A DNA stretch of 8,905 nucleotides, taken from assembly GCA_027044735.1 (NCBI GenBank), contig JALUBW010000207.1, positions 1-8,905 of the forward strand. The letters run 5' to 3'. The notes under the pieces are model-generated. The model searched no databases and was not told the DNA's origin. It saw nothing but the letters and a program-made list of their open reading frames with translations. Positions 1 through 5,550 of the stretch are shown here, piece after piece. Source of the stretch: Anaerolineales bacterium (lineage in GTDB: Bacteria; Chloroflexota; Anaerolineae; Anaerolineales; DRMV01). How positions within the stretch are numbered: the stretch's first letter is position 1; each line of letters opens with the position of its first letter. The translations under genes and the position numbers were made by a program.

Positions 1-172
1 CGCGCGCCGGCGGCGGGCCGATGTTGTAGGCTTCGTCGGCGTAGCGCACGTGCAGCGCGTTGCGGTCGGCGTCGGAATACACCGCCACGGTCTGCAAGCC
101 CAGTTCACGGCAGGCGCGGATGACACGGACGGCGATTTCTCCACGGTTGGCAATCAGGACTTTGTTGAACAT
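1..172 (-). CDS. accC: Biotin carboxylase subunit, N-terminal fragment (cut by window edge)
   Basis: This is the ATP-dependent biotin carboxylase subunit of acetyl-CoA carboxylase or of a related biotin-dependent carboxylase; it carboxylates biotin on its carrier protein using bicarbonate. Only the first 57 codons are in the window. The translation begins [20 protein letters not shown] and continues with an [19 protein letters not shown] stretch, the hallmark start of the biotin carboxylase N-terminal (pre-ATP-grasp) domain. The ATP-grasp and C-terminal domains lie beyond base 1. The ATG at 172 has a GAGG Shine-Dalgarno 5 bases upstream. It follows the 77-residue gene at 212-445 after 39 bp, so the two may be co-transcribed. 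The family assignment is secure. The sequence cannot tell accC from a pyruvate, propionyl-CoA or methylcrotonyl-CoA carboxylase subunit. Confidence 0.9.
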   Translation of the reverse strand, partial: MFNKVLIANRGEIAVRVIRACRELGLQTVAVYSDADRNALHVRYADEAYNIGPPPAR

Positions 173-192
173 GGGAGCCTCGGGGGAGAGGA

Positions 193-224
193 AAGTTAGG
201 AGGATAGGAAGTTAGGAAGATAGG
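193..224. repeat. Two adjacent 16-bp tandem repeats across a gene end
   Basis: Positions 193-208 and 209-224 are two immediately adjacent 16-bp units (aagttaggaRgatagg) that differ at one base. The second unit contains the TAA stop of the 77-residue gene (212-214) and part of its last codons. The minus strand here is pyrimidine-rich. It may be a simple replication-slippage duplication; no function is evident. Confidence 0.75.
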
Positions 225-445
225 GGATGTGCCGCCAAAGCACGGCGGGCTTTTTCAGGCAATTCTACCGGCACGAAAAAAGAGGAAGGATAGAGGTAGC
301 CATCGGTGGAGGAGGCATCCTCATCCAAGACGCGCGTCAAGCCGTGTGCTTCGGCTTCTGGGTCGGGAAGCCGGCGATAGACTTTGCCCGTAATCAGGCT
401 GGCTTCATAGCCTTCGTTGGCAATGCAAATCACGAAATTGCTCAT
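212..445 (-). CDS. Small conserved-looking protein of unknown function (77 aa)
   Basis: This is a 77-residue soluble acidic protein starting MSNFVICIANEGYEASL and containing a GKVYRRLPDPEAEAHGL segment and a GYLYPSSFFVPVELP segment. The pattern (short N-terminal strand, NxGYEASL, Y-R-LPD, then DGYLYP and F-PVELP) looks like a small beta-rich family I have met as hypothetical proteins in several bacterial phyla; I cannot name a function. No signal peptide, membrane segment or Cys/His metal site is visible. I chose the ATG at 445. The longer reading from 643 would translate the REP-like palindrome at 514-613 and is rejected. There is no good Shine-Dalgarno before 445. A TACAAT 8 bases upstream suggests a leaderless start. 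It lies between iorB and the biotin carboxylase gene on the same strand. Confidence 0.7.
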   Translation of the reverse strand: MSNFVICIANEGYEASLITGKVYRRLPDPEAEAHGLTRVLDEDASSTDGYLYPSSFFVPVELPEKARRALAAHPLSS

Positions 446-453
446 TTGGTGGA

Positions 454-459
454 ATTGTA
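454..459 (-). promoter_or_regulatory. Possible -10 box giving a leaderless transcript
   Basis: On the minus strand TACAAT (five of six to the TATAAT consensus) is followed by 8 bases and then the ATG at 445. A start point about 7 bases downstream would put the mRNA 5' end 1-2 bases before the ATG, which would explain the missing Shine-Dalgarno. No convincing -35 box is found at 16-18 bp spacing, so this is weak. Confidence 0.25.
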
Positions 460-513
460 CCGCGAGGAGACCAAAGGGGGATGCAAGCAAATGTTGTTGT
501 AGAAGCATTGCTT

Positions 514-613
514 CGCCCTCACCCCATTTGGCTCGCTGCGCTCGCCGTTTCTCCCCTCTCCCAGTGGGAGAGGGGAGAAAGCCGCCGCCAGGCGGCTTGA
601 GGGGGGAGGGTGT
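514..613. repeat. REP-like palindromic element with nested hairpins
   Basis: The spacer between iorB and the 77-residue gene contains a perfect 15-bp inverted repeat (548-562 against 566-580, loop agt). A second perfect 8-bp stem follows (579-586 against 591-598, loop gcca). Outer arms ccctcacccc (516-525) and ggggggaggg (601-610) can also pair with one mismatch. C-rich CCCTCTCCC/GGGAGAGGG palindromes of this kind recur as dispersed REP-like elements in many bacterial genomes; that this one is dispersed in this genome is inference. Read on the minus strand, the second stem followed by TTTCT could also end iorAB transcription weakly. Confidence 0.7.
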
Positions 614-639
614 TGCCGCAACCCAGCGGACACTTCCTC

Positions 640-1233
640 TCAAATCTCCTGCCCCATTTTGCGGCCCAGTTCAAAGGCTTTGCGGTTGACTTCCACTGCC
701 TTTTGGGGCACGCGGCGGACGATGACATCCAGCCAGAATTTGGGGTCCACGTCGGGCATTTGGGCGGAAAGCGCGCCGAGCAGGATGGTGTTGGCCACGC
801 GGCGGTTGCCCAGTTCTTCGGCGAGTTTGGGCGCGGCGATGAAGATGATGCGGTCGGTGATTTGCCGCGCTGCGTCAATCACCTTTTGCGCGGGCGGGTA
901 TTCCATCTTGCTCAGGGTGAGGGAAGGCGGCGGCAGGGTTTCGCTGCTCAAGAGCAGCACCCCGCCGGGCTTCAGGTAGTGCAGGAAGCGCCCGCCTTCC
1001 ACCACCTCTTGCCCGATCAGGAAATCGGCCGTGCCCAACGCAATCAGCGGCGAGTGCACCTTTTCGCCCCAGCGCACATGGCTCACCACCACACCGCCGC
1101 GCTGCGCCATGCCGTGCACTTCGGATTTCTTGGCGTCCAGCCCCTGTGCCAGCCCCACCTGGGCGATGATGTCGGCGGCAAGCAGGGTGCCCTGTCCGCC
1201 AACGCCGGTTACGAGAAAGTTGGTCATGCTCAT
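640..1233 (-). CDS. iorB: Indolepyruvate:ferredoxin oxidoreductase, beta (gamma-domain) subunit
   Basis: IorB is the small subunit of indolepyruvate:ferredoxin oxidoreductase, the cytoplasmic enzyme that oxidatively decarboxylates aryl pyruvates (from Trp, Phe and Tyr transamination) to aryl-acetyl-CoA while reducing ferredoxin. The 197-residue product starts MSMTNFLVTGVGGQGTLLAA. The GVGGQG nucleotide-type loop near residues 10-15 and the KSEVHGMAQRGGVVVSHVR segment near residues 36-54 are typical of the 2-oxoacid:acceptor oxidoreductase gamma domain. About 200 residues is normal for IorB. I chose the ATG at 1233 because a GAGG lies 6 bases upstream. The GTG at 1245 would overlap the iorA stop, and the ATG at 1227 is too far from the ribosome site. 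The 8-bp gap after iorA indicates one operon and a 1:1 complex. Confidence 0.93.
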   Translation of the reverse strand: MSMTNFLVTGVGGQGTLLAADIIAQVGLAQGLDAKKSEVHGMAQRGGVVVSHVRWGEKVHSPLIALGTADFLIGQEVVEGGRFLHYLKPGGVLLLSSETLPPPSLTLSKMEYPPAQKVIDAARQITDRIIFIAAPKLAEELGNRRVANTILLGALSAQMPDVDPKFWLDVIVRRVPQKAVEVNRKAFELGRKMGQEI

Positions 1234-1241
1234 GGGGAACC

Positions 1242-3041
1242 TCACAAGTTGAACTCAATGGGCGCGCCGGGCTCAATGGCCTGCCGGGCGCAAACGTCGT
1301 AGCACTGGCCGCAGCCCACGCATTGCGCGGGGTCAATGTAGGCTTTCGGACGGCCGCTTTCCACATCAATTACCTTGCTCTTCATAATCGCCGGGCAGCC
1401 GATGCGGAAGCACAAGGTGCAGCCGTTGCACGCGTCTTCAATGATGCGGTAGGGCTCGCGGGTGTAATGCTCGCGGAAGACGCAGATGTCGTGGCTGACC
1501 ACCACCGCCGGGCCGGGGAAATCCAGCGCCTCGCGGATGGCCTTTTCCAGCGCCGGCCAGTCGCGCGATTCCACGGTGGCCACATATTCCACGCCCATGG
1601 CACGCGCCACTTCGGCGATGTCAATGCGCTTGCCGGGGCGGCCTTGCAGGGTGTCGCCCGAGGCGGGGTTGCCCTGATGGCCGGTCATGCCGGTGTTGCG
1701 GTTGTCCAGCACGATGACGGTGACGGGCGTTTGGTTGTACACCGCGCTGGCGAGGGCCGGCAGGCCGGTGTGGAAGAAAGTGCTATCGCCGATGACGGCC
1801 ACGTTGCGCCGCGGGCGGCCGCGGAACTTGCCCAGGCCCGCGATGGTCATGCCGCTGGCCACGCCGATGCTCGCACCCATGCAGCCGATGGTGTCGGTGG
1901 TATCCAGCGGCGGCAGCACGGCCAACGAATAGCAGCCGATGTCGGAATTGACCACCACCTTGAGTTTGCGCAAAATCCAGAACACATCGCGGTGCCCGCA
2001 GCCCGCGCACATCACCGGCGGGCGGGGCGGCAGGTCGGCCAAGGGCGGTGCGGGTTTGCGCCCGCTGGGCGGCAGCAGCCCGGCCTTCTCCGCGGATTCG
2101 CGCACCACGTCTAAAGTGAACTCGCCCACCATGGGGAAGATGTCCTTCCCGCGCACCTGAATGCCCAGCCGCCGCACCCAGTCTTCAATGAACGGGTCAA
2201 GTTCCTCCACCACGATGAGTTGCTCCACGCCAGCGGCAAATTCCCGAATCAGGCGCTCGGGCAGGGGCCAGGCCATGCCCAGTTTGAGGAACGAGGCATT
2301 GGGGAAGACCTCGCGGGCATAGTTGTAGGCCGCTCCCGCGCTGATGATGCCCAACTTGCGGTCGCCCCACACGATGCGGTTGATTTCCGCGGTCTCCGCC
2401 CATTCCCGCAGTTTGCGGATGCGCTCTTCAATGACCGGATGGCGCCCGCGGGCATTGGAGGGAATCATCACATACTTGGCGGGGTTGCGTTCGTACTTCC
2501 GCTGGGGGTGCACGGTGCGCTCGCCCAGCGCTACCAACGACTTGGCGTGGGAAACCCGCGTGGTGGAGCGAATCATCACCGGGGTATCGTATTCCTCGCT
2601 GAGTTCGTAGGCGAGGATGGTGAAGTCTTTGGCTTCTTGGCTGTCGCTGGGTTCCAGCATGGGCACTTTGGCAAAACGGGCGTAGTTGCGGTTGTCCTGC
2701 TCGTTTTGCGAAGAGTGCATACCGGGGTCATCGGCGGTGACGATGACCAGACCGGCGTTGATGCCGGTGTAGGAGGAGTAGAACAGCACTTCAGAAGCCA
2801 CGTTCAGGCCGACGTGCTTCATCGCGGCAAGGGCGCGCTTGCCCGCGTAGGCCGCGCCCACGGCCACATCCAGCGCCACCTTCTCATTGGCCGACCACTC
2901 GGCGTACACGTCGTCAAAGGTGGCAAAGGCCTGCAAAATTTCGGTGCTGGGCGTGCCGGGGTAAGCGGCAGCGACCTCCGCGCCCGCCTCCCACGCGCCG
3001 CGGGCGATGGCTTCGTTGCCGCTGAGAAGGGCTTTTTCCAT
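1242..3041 (-). CDS. iorA: Indolepyruvate:ferredoxin oxidoreductase, alpha subunit
   Basis: This is the TPP-binding large subunit of the IorAB complex. The 599-residue product has the expected order of domains. The N-terminal pyrimidine-binding domain has YPGTPSTEI at 27-35 and a likely catalytic Glu53 in WSANEKVALD. A middle domain follows. A CAGCGHRDVF motif sits at 345-354, and the pyrophosphate-binding domain has IGDSTFFHTG at 417-426 with DNRNTGMTG at 446-454. At the C-terminus is a bacterial-type 2[4Fe-4S] ferredoxin domain with Cys538, 541, 544, 549 and Cys574, 577, 580, 584. The cluster spacing is intact, so an active electron-transfer module is expected. I chose the ATG at 3041: GGAGG lies 6 bases upstream, and the 26 extra upstream residues look unlike any family N-terminus. 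It forms an operon with iorB. Length matches the family (about 600 residues). Confidence 0.96.
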   Translation of the reverse strand: MEKALLSGNEAIARGAWEAGAEVAAAYPGTPSTEILQAFATFDDVYAEWSANEKVALDVAVGAAYAGKRALAAMKHVGLNVASEVLFYSSYTGINAGLVIVTADDPGMHSSQNEQDNRNYARFAKVPMLEPSDSQEAKDFTILAYELSEEYDTPVMIRSTTRVSHAKSLVALGERTVHPQRKYERNPAKYVMIPSNARGRHPVIEERIRKLREWAETAEINRIVWGDRKLGIISAGAAYNYAREVFPNASFLKLGMAWPLPERLIREFAAGVEQLIVVEELDPFIEDWVRRLGIQVRGKDIFPMVGEFTLDVVRESAEKAGLLPPSGRKPAPPLADLPPRPPVMCAGCGHRDVFWILRKLKVVVNSDIGCYSLAVLPPLDTTDTIGCMGASIGVASGMTIAGLGKFRGRPRRNVAVIGDSTFFHTGLPALASAVYNQTPVTVIVLDNRNTGMTGHQGNPASGDTLQGRPGKRIDIAEVARAMGVEYVATVESRDWPALEKAIREALDFPGPAVVVSHDICVFREHYTREPYRIIEDACNGCTLCFRIGCPAIMKSKVIDVESGRPKAYIDPAQCVGCGQCYDVCARQAIEPGAPIEFNL

Positions 3042-3083
3042 ATAGAACCTCCGAGTCTGTCGGAAAGTGCGATTACATGCAAA

Positions 3084-3092
3084 AGTATACCA
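3084..3092 (-). promoter_or_regulatory. Extended -10 promoter for iorAB
   Basis: On the minus strand TGGTATACT gives a TG-n extended -10 element with TATACT at 3089-3084, about 43 bases before the iorA ATG. It lies just beyond the terminator at 3138-3172, where a new transcription unit would be expected to start. No good -35 box is found at 17 bp (the hexamer is CCGAAA), which extended -10 promoters tolerate. Predicted start near 3077. Confidence 0.5.
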
Positions 3093-3137
3093 TCCGCCCC
3101 CTCGCATTTCGGTGAGCAAAGGGACTTACCGGCAGTT

Positions 3138-3172
3138 AAAACACCATGCACCGCTCAGAGAAGCGGTGCATG
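3138..3172 (-). terminator. Intrinsic terminator after left copy of the 90-aa gene
   Basis: The arms at 3145-3155 and 3162-3172 form a perfect 11-bp stem with a 6-base loop. On the minus-strand RNA the stem is followed by GUGUUUU. It begins 6 bases after the repeat boundary and 7 bases past the TAA stop at 3179. It separates the upstream genes from the iorAB promoter. It shares the core GCACCGCT/AGCRGTGC with the hairpin at 5516-5548, but its outer stem and loop differ. Confidence 0.8.
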
Positions 3173-3178
3173 CAACAT

Positions 3179-3451
3179 TTATTTTCGTTTACGCGCCGGG
3201 CGGATTTGCTTTGAATTTTGCGGGCACCAAAGCACCCGATCCGGCACCATCCAGCCGTGCGTCAGGTAAACATTTTGCTGGAACTGCACGGCCACCATTT
3301 TGTCGTTCGCCTGAACCACAACCCCCGCAAGCCAGCCTTGCACCCGCTCGCCTTGTTCGTTGTCGTGGTCGCAGTAAACCTCAACCAAGTCGCCCACATC
3401 AAAAAAGCGGGTATCGCGCGGCTTTTCGGAAAAAACGACTTTGCCCGCCAT
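3179..3451 (-). CDS. Duplicated 90-aa protein of unknown function, left copy
   Basis: This 90-residue protein differs from the copy at 5552-5824 only at residue 14 (Arg here, His there). Three further nucleotide differences are synonymous. I recognise no named family. The composition suggests a compact SH3- or Tudor-like beta barrel: FFDVGDLVEVYCDHDNEQGE, then GWLAGVVVQANDKMVAVQF, then VPDRVLWCPQNSKQIRP. It ends in the basic tail RPARKRK, which could contact nucleic acid; that is inference. No signal peptide or membrane segment is visible. The ATG at 3451 has a strong AGGAGG close upstream. Upstream lies a 48-bp sufD remnant and then the endonuclease stop, so this copy may be read from the RM transcript; its own terminator follows. 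The intact frame implies recent duplication or selection for both copies. Confidence 0.8.
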   Translation of the reverse strand: MAGKVVFSEKPRDTRFFDVGDLVEVYCDHDNEQGERVQGWLAGVVVQANDKMVAVQFQQNVYLTHGWMVPDRVLWCPQNSKQIRPARKRK

Positions 3452-3493
3452 AGCACCTCCTGCGTTCGCTGTTCACGACACTTTCCTAACATT

Positions 3494-3541
3494 CTACCCC
3501 ATCTTTTCGTGAATCGCGCGGCTGAACCGACCGCGCACGCC
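3494..3541 (-). pseudogene. Orphan sufD 3' end (last 15 codons plus stop)
   Basis: These 48 bp are identical to 5867-5914, encoding the SufD C-terminus GVRGRFSRAIHEKMG and its TAG stop. Here they have no start codon or upstream sufD sequence. On the 5' side they join directly to the tail of the RM insert at 3542, and the endonuclease stop at 3557-3559 is 15 bases away. It is a relic of the duplication, not a gene. Confidence 0.93.
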
Positions 3542-3556
3542 CCTCGCTTTCGGTGA

Positions 3557-4240
3557 CTAATGGTGGACTGCCTTCTCGTCGGCGGACAGGCGGCCAATTT
3601 CTCGCTGAATTTCGGGGACGACTTCGGGATTGGCGATCCGTTTCTTACGCCCCTCTCGCACGGAAAACACAACGAACACACTGCCTCCAAATTTTTTGGT
3701 AAAGCGGTGGTGACTCTCTGCCATCCAAGACTGCCAGCGGTGCGCCTGGGGCATCTGCTCGTAAGTTATGGGCTTTATTTGCAAGCCAATGAGGCGGTCG
3801 CCAACTTCTATTACAAAGTCCACATTGTAGCGTCTGTCCAGAGCATCGGGCGCGGGTTTGATGGGAACGCCTAATGCTTCTTCCAACTGCCCGTAGATGG
3901 TTTCAATCTCGCGGCGATAGCCATCGTAAGTGCGGTGAATGACCAAATTACGGATATAGGATTGGCAATCCTCTAAGGTCACTTCCTCAACTTCAGCGCG
4001 CACCACCTCGGTGATCTTCACGAAGAGACGCTCCCCTAAACTGCGGAGATATTCCGGCGGGGAAAGGGGAATGCCCCGTTCGGCCAACATTTTGGCCAGA
4101 CGCTCGTAATACGCCTGCTCCCACGCTTGCTCGTCTTTAGGAGCGGCTTCTCGGATCCAGGCAGCAACCGGTCCGACACTTCGCTTCTTGTTCAGCCCCC
4201 AGCGATTGGTCGCCATGTTCAAAATCCACTCTTTAGCCAT
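3557..4240 (-). CDS. Type II restriction endonuclease, MjaI-like (probable CTAG specificity)
   Basis: This 227-residue protein is the partner of the methyltransferase. The N-terminal half has NRWGLNKKRSVGPVAAWIRE (12-31) and EDCQSYIRNLVIHRTYDGY (90-108). The catalytic-looking part is YNVDFVIEVGDRLIGLQIKP (138-157), a D-x(n)-QxK variant of the PD-(D/E)XK nuclease core with Asp141, Gln154 and Lys156. A FGGSVFVVFSV strand follows (184-194). From memory this matches the RE_MjaI family, whose type member cuts CTAG; I could not run a profile search. I chose the ATG at 4240. It overlaps the methyltransferase stop (4233-4235) by 8 bp in ATGGCTAA, with AGGAG 10-11 bases upstream, so translation is probably coupled. 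Placing the nuclease second lets methylation come first. Confidence 0.75.
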   Translation of the reverse strand: MAKEWILNMATNRWGLNKKRSVGPVAAWIREAAPKDEQAWEQAYYERLAKMLAERGIPLSPPEYLRSLGERLFVKITEVVRAEVEEVTLEDCQSYIRNLVIHRTYDGYRREIETIYGQLEEALGVPIKPAPDALDRRYNVDFVIEVGDRLIGLQIKPITYEQMPQAHRWQSWMAESHHRFTKKFGGSVFVVFSVREGRKKRIANPEVVPEIQREIGRLSADEKAVHH

Positions 4241-5486
4241 GCGCGCTGCTCTCCTGCCACAAAGTGACAAACTTGCGCCGCAAACGATGCTCTTCGGCAT
4301 TCGGGCGGGCAATGCCGCTTTTCAGCAAATAGGCGTTGACAAAAATTTTGTTTTTCAAATACACATACGCCCGTACCGAATGCTCGTCTACAGTTTTTGC
4401 CGGCTGATCAAATTTCAAGAAAATCTGCTTGCCCACCAGGTAGCGTTGGGCATAGCGGCGGTAGGCCTCCACGTCCACCACCTCAATGCCTAGATAGGCT
4501 ACCCGCAAGCCGGTGTCCACCAGAAGGCCGTCGCGGCTAACGGCTTTCACGCGGTAAAAGGCGTTTTCGCCAAAACGCAACTTGTCGGGGGCAATCTTCG
4601 GGGCAGCATCTTGAATTGCGGGGCGGTAGCCGTTGGCATCGTCGCCGGTGAAGGGTTGGCGTGCAGGGCGCTCAAAAGTCACCGCCGCGCCAAACATGGG
4701 GGAAGCAAAAGGCTCCAGTTTACGCTTGATCAGGGCGTGAAAGCGAGGATTAATTTCATAGCCCACTGCATTCCGCCCCAATTTCAGCGCCTCCGCCAAA
4801 GTCGTACCACTTCCAGCAAAGGGATCAAGCACAGTCTCCCCCTTGAAAGAGAACATTTTAATCAGACGGTGAGGCAATTCAGCAGGAAAAACGGCTTCGT
4901 GTTCCACCTGACGCGCACCGCCAAACCGCCAATGGCCGCTAAAAAATGTCTTCCATTCCTCTTTGGTCATCGCCGAAGCGGCTTTCACCTCTCGCGGCAC
5001 CTTTGGAGATTTGCCGGGCTTCTTGAACAGCAAAATGAACTCGTAGTCAATTTCCACAATGCCGTTAGGGGGATAGGGGTAAGAGCCCATCACGCTCGCG
5101 CCGCCGGTGGTGTTCATGGTGGTGCGCTTTTGCCAGATGATCGCGCCCATGTAGTCAAAACCGATTTGTTCTGCCTGAGCGATCACCTCGGCATGCAAGG
5201 GGATGACTTTGTAACGCCCATAGACCACGGCACGGGCAAACTGGTCGCCGATGTTGATGCACAAGCGCCGCCCCGGACGCAGCACACGGTAAGTTTCCGC
5301 CCAAACGTGATAGAGCGAACGCAGGTATTCGTGCAAAGTCTGCCCATACCCGATTTGCCCCGCCACGCCGTAGTCCTTCAAATGCCAATAGGGCGGCGAG
5401 GTGACCACCAAATCCACGCTCGCCGCGGGAAGTTCCGGCATTTGGCGGCTATCGGCTTGGTAAACCTTTGCGCACAAAGACGACAT
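4233..5486 (-). CDS. Beta-class DNA amino-methyltransferase with SNase-like C-terminal domain
   Basis: This is the modification enzyme of the RM pair, transferring a methyl group from S-adenosylmethionine to an exocyclic amino group. In the 417-residue product the catalytic motif IV TSPPYW (29-34) precedes the AdoMet motif I DPFAGSGTT (221-229), the beta-class order. TSPPYW with the segments WHLKDYG, LRPGRRLCINIGDQF, TTGGASVMGSYPYP and DYEFILLFKKPGK resembles the N4-cytosine enzymes of the M.MthZI/M.MjaI type (CTAG). The core ends near residue 257. The remaining 160 residues are unusual: 307-412 read like a staphylococcal-nuclease fold (GLRVAYLGIEVVD, then VGKQIFLKFD, VRAYVYLKNKIFVNAYLLKSG and RLRRKFVTLW). 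The usual D-x-PE part of the nuclease active site is not seen, so I favour a DNA-binding or inactive module. The ATG at 5486 has no clear Shine-Dalgarno, but upstream is the terminator hairpin. Confidence 0.88.
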   Translation of the reverse strand: MSSLCAKVYQADSRQMPELPAASVDLVVTSPPYWHLKDYGVAGQIGYGQTLHEYLRSLYHVWAETYRVLRPGRRLCINIGDQFARAVVYGRYKVIPLHAEVIAQAEQIGFDYMGAIIWQKRTTMNTTGGASVMGSYPYPPNGIVEIDYEFILLFKKPGKSPKVPREVKAASAMTKEEWKTFFSGHWRFGGARQVEHEAVFPAELPHRLIKMFSFKGETVLDPFAGSGTTLAEALKLGRNAVGYEINPRFHALIKRKLEPFASPMFGAAVTFERPARQPFTGDDANGYRPAIQDAAPKIAPDKLRFGENAFYRVKAVSRDGLLVDTGLRVAYLGIEVVDVEAYRRYAQRYLVGKQIFLKFDQPAKTVDEHSVRAYVYLKNKIFVNAYLLKSGIARPNAEEHRLRRKFVTLWQESSAHG

Positions 5487-5509
5487 CCCGTTTTCTATCC
5501 TCGGCAGAG

Positions 5510-5548
5510 AAAAACACGACGCACCGCTTTACCCAAGCAGTGCGTCGT
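5510..5548 (-). terminator. Intrinsic terminator after right copy of the 90-aa gene
   Basis: The arms at 5516-5528 and 5536-5548 form a 13-bp stem with a 7-base loop. On the minus-strand RNA it is followed by GUUUUUC. The one imperfect pair is U-G when transcribed on the minus strand but C-A on the plus strand, so the structure favours the minus direction. It lies within the RM insert, 2 bases beyond the repeat edge, and would insulate the methyltransferase gene from suf read-through. Confidence 0.87.
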
Positions 5549-5550
5549 CG

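Larger units (their letters stand above)
3178..3541. repeat. Long direct repeat, left copy (364 bp)
   Basis: By hand alignment this segment matches 5551-5914 (offset 2373) at 360 of 364 positions with no gap. The differences are at 3359, 3408, 3434 and 3437. Identity stops sharply at both ends (3177/5550 and 3542/5915). The copy holds the complete 90-residue gene plus 48 bp equal to the last 16 codons of sufD. Because sufD itself continues only from the right copy, the left copy is the derived one. The two copies exactly flank the RM module. Confidence 0.97.
3542..5550 (-). mobile_element. Inserted RM module bounded by long target duplication
   Basis: These 2009 bp lie exactly between the two 364-bp direct repeats. 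They hold the methyltransferase gene, the endonuclease gene and one terminator hairpin (5516-5548) at the upstream end; there is no transposase, integrase or terminal inverted repeat. A hand count of one line (4321-4380) gives 22/60 G+C, against 43/60 in 6601-6660 of sufD, in keeping with foreign origin. RM genes entering with long target duplications are described in comparisons of Helicobacter pylori genomes; applying that model here is inference. An alternative is single-crossover integration of a circle carrying the same 364 bp. Confidence 0.8.

Noticed and set aside
212..643. A 143-residue version of the small protein starting at 643
   Set aside because: The extra 66 residues translate the REP-like palindrome and C-rich spacer, and the reading would start inside the iorB end. 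The ATG at 445 gives a coherent 77-residue protein.
1234..1245. GTG at 1245 as the iorB start
   Set aside because: It overlaps the iorA stop and has no Shine-Dalgarno, while GAGG is correctly spaced for the ATG at 1233.
3557..4312. A longer endonuclease starting at 4312
   Set aside because: The 24 added residues overlap the methyltransferase C-terminus and have no family character. The ATG at 4240 has AGGAG upstream and a typical ATGGCTAA overlap.
3542..5550. An insertion sequence or composite transposon
   Set aside because: No transposase or integrase is encoded, the flanking 364-bp units are direct repeats of host genes, and there are no inverted terminal repeats or short target duplications.
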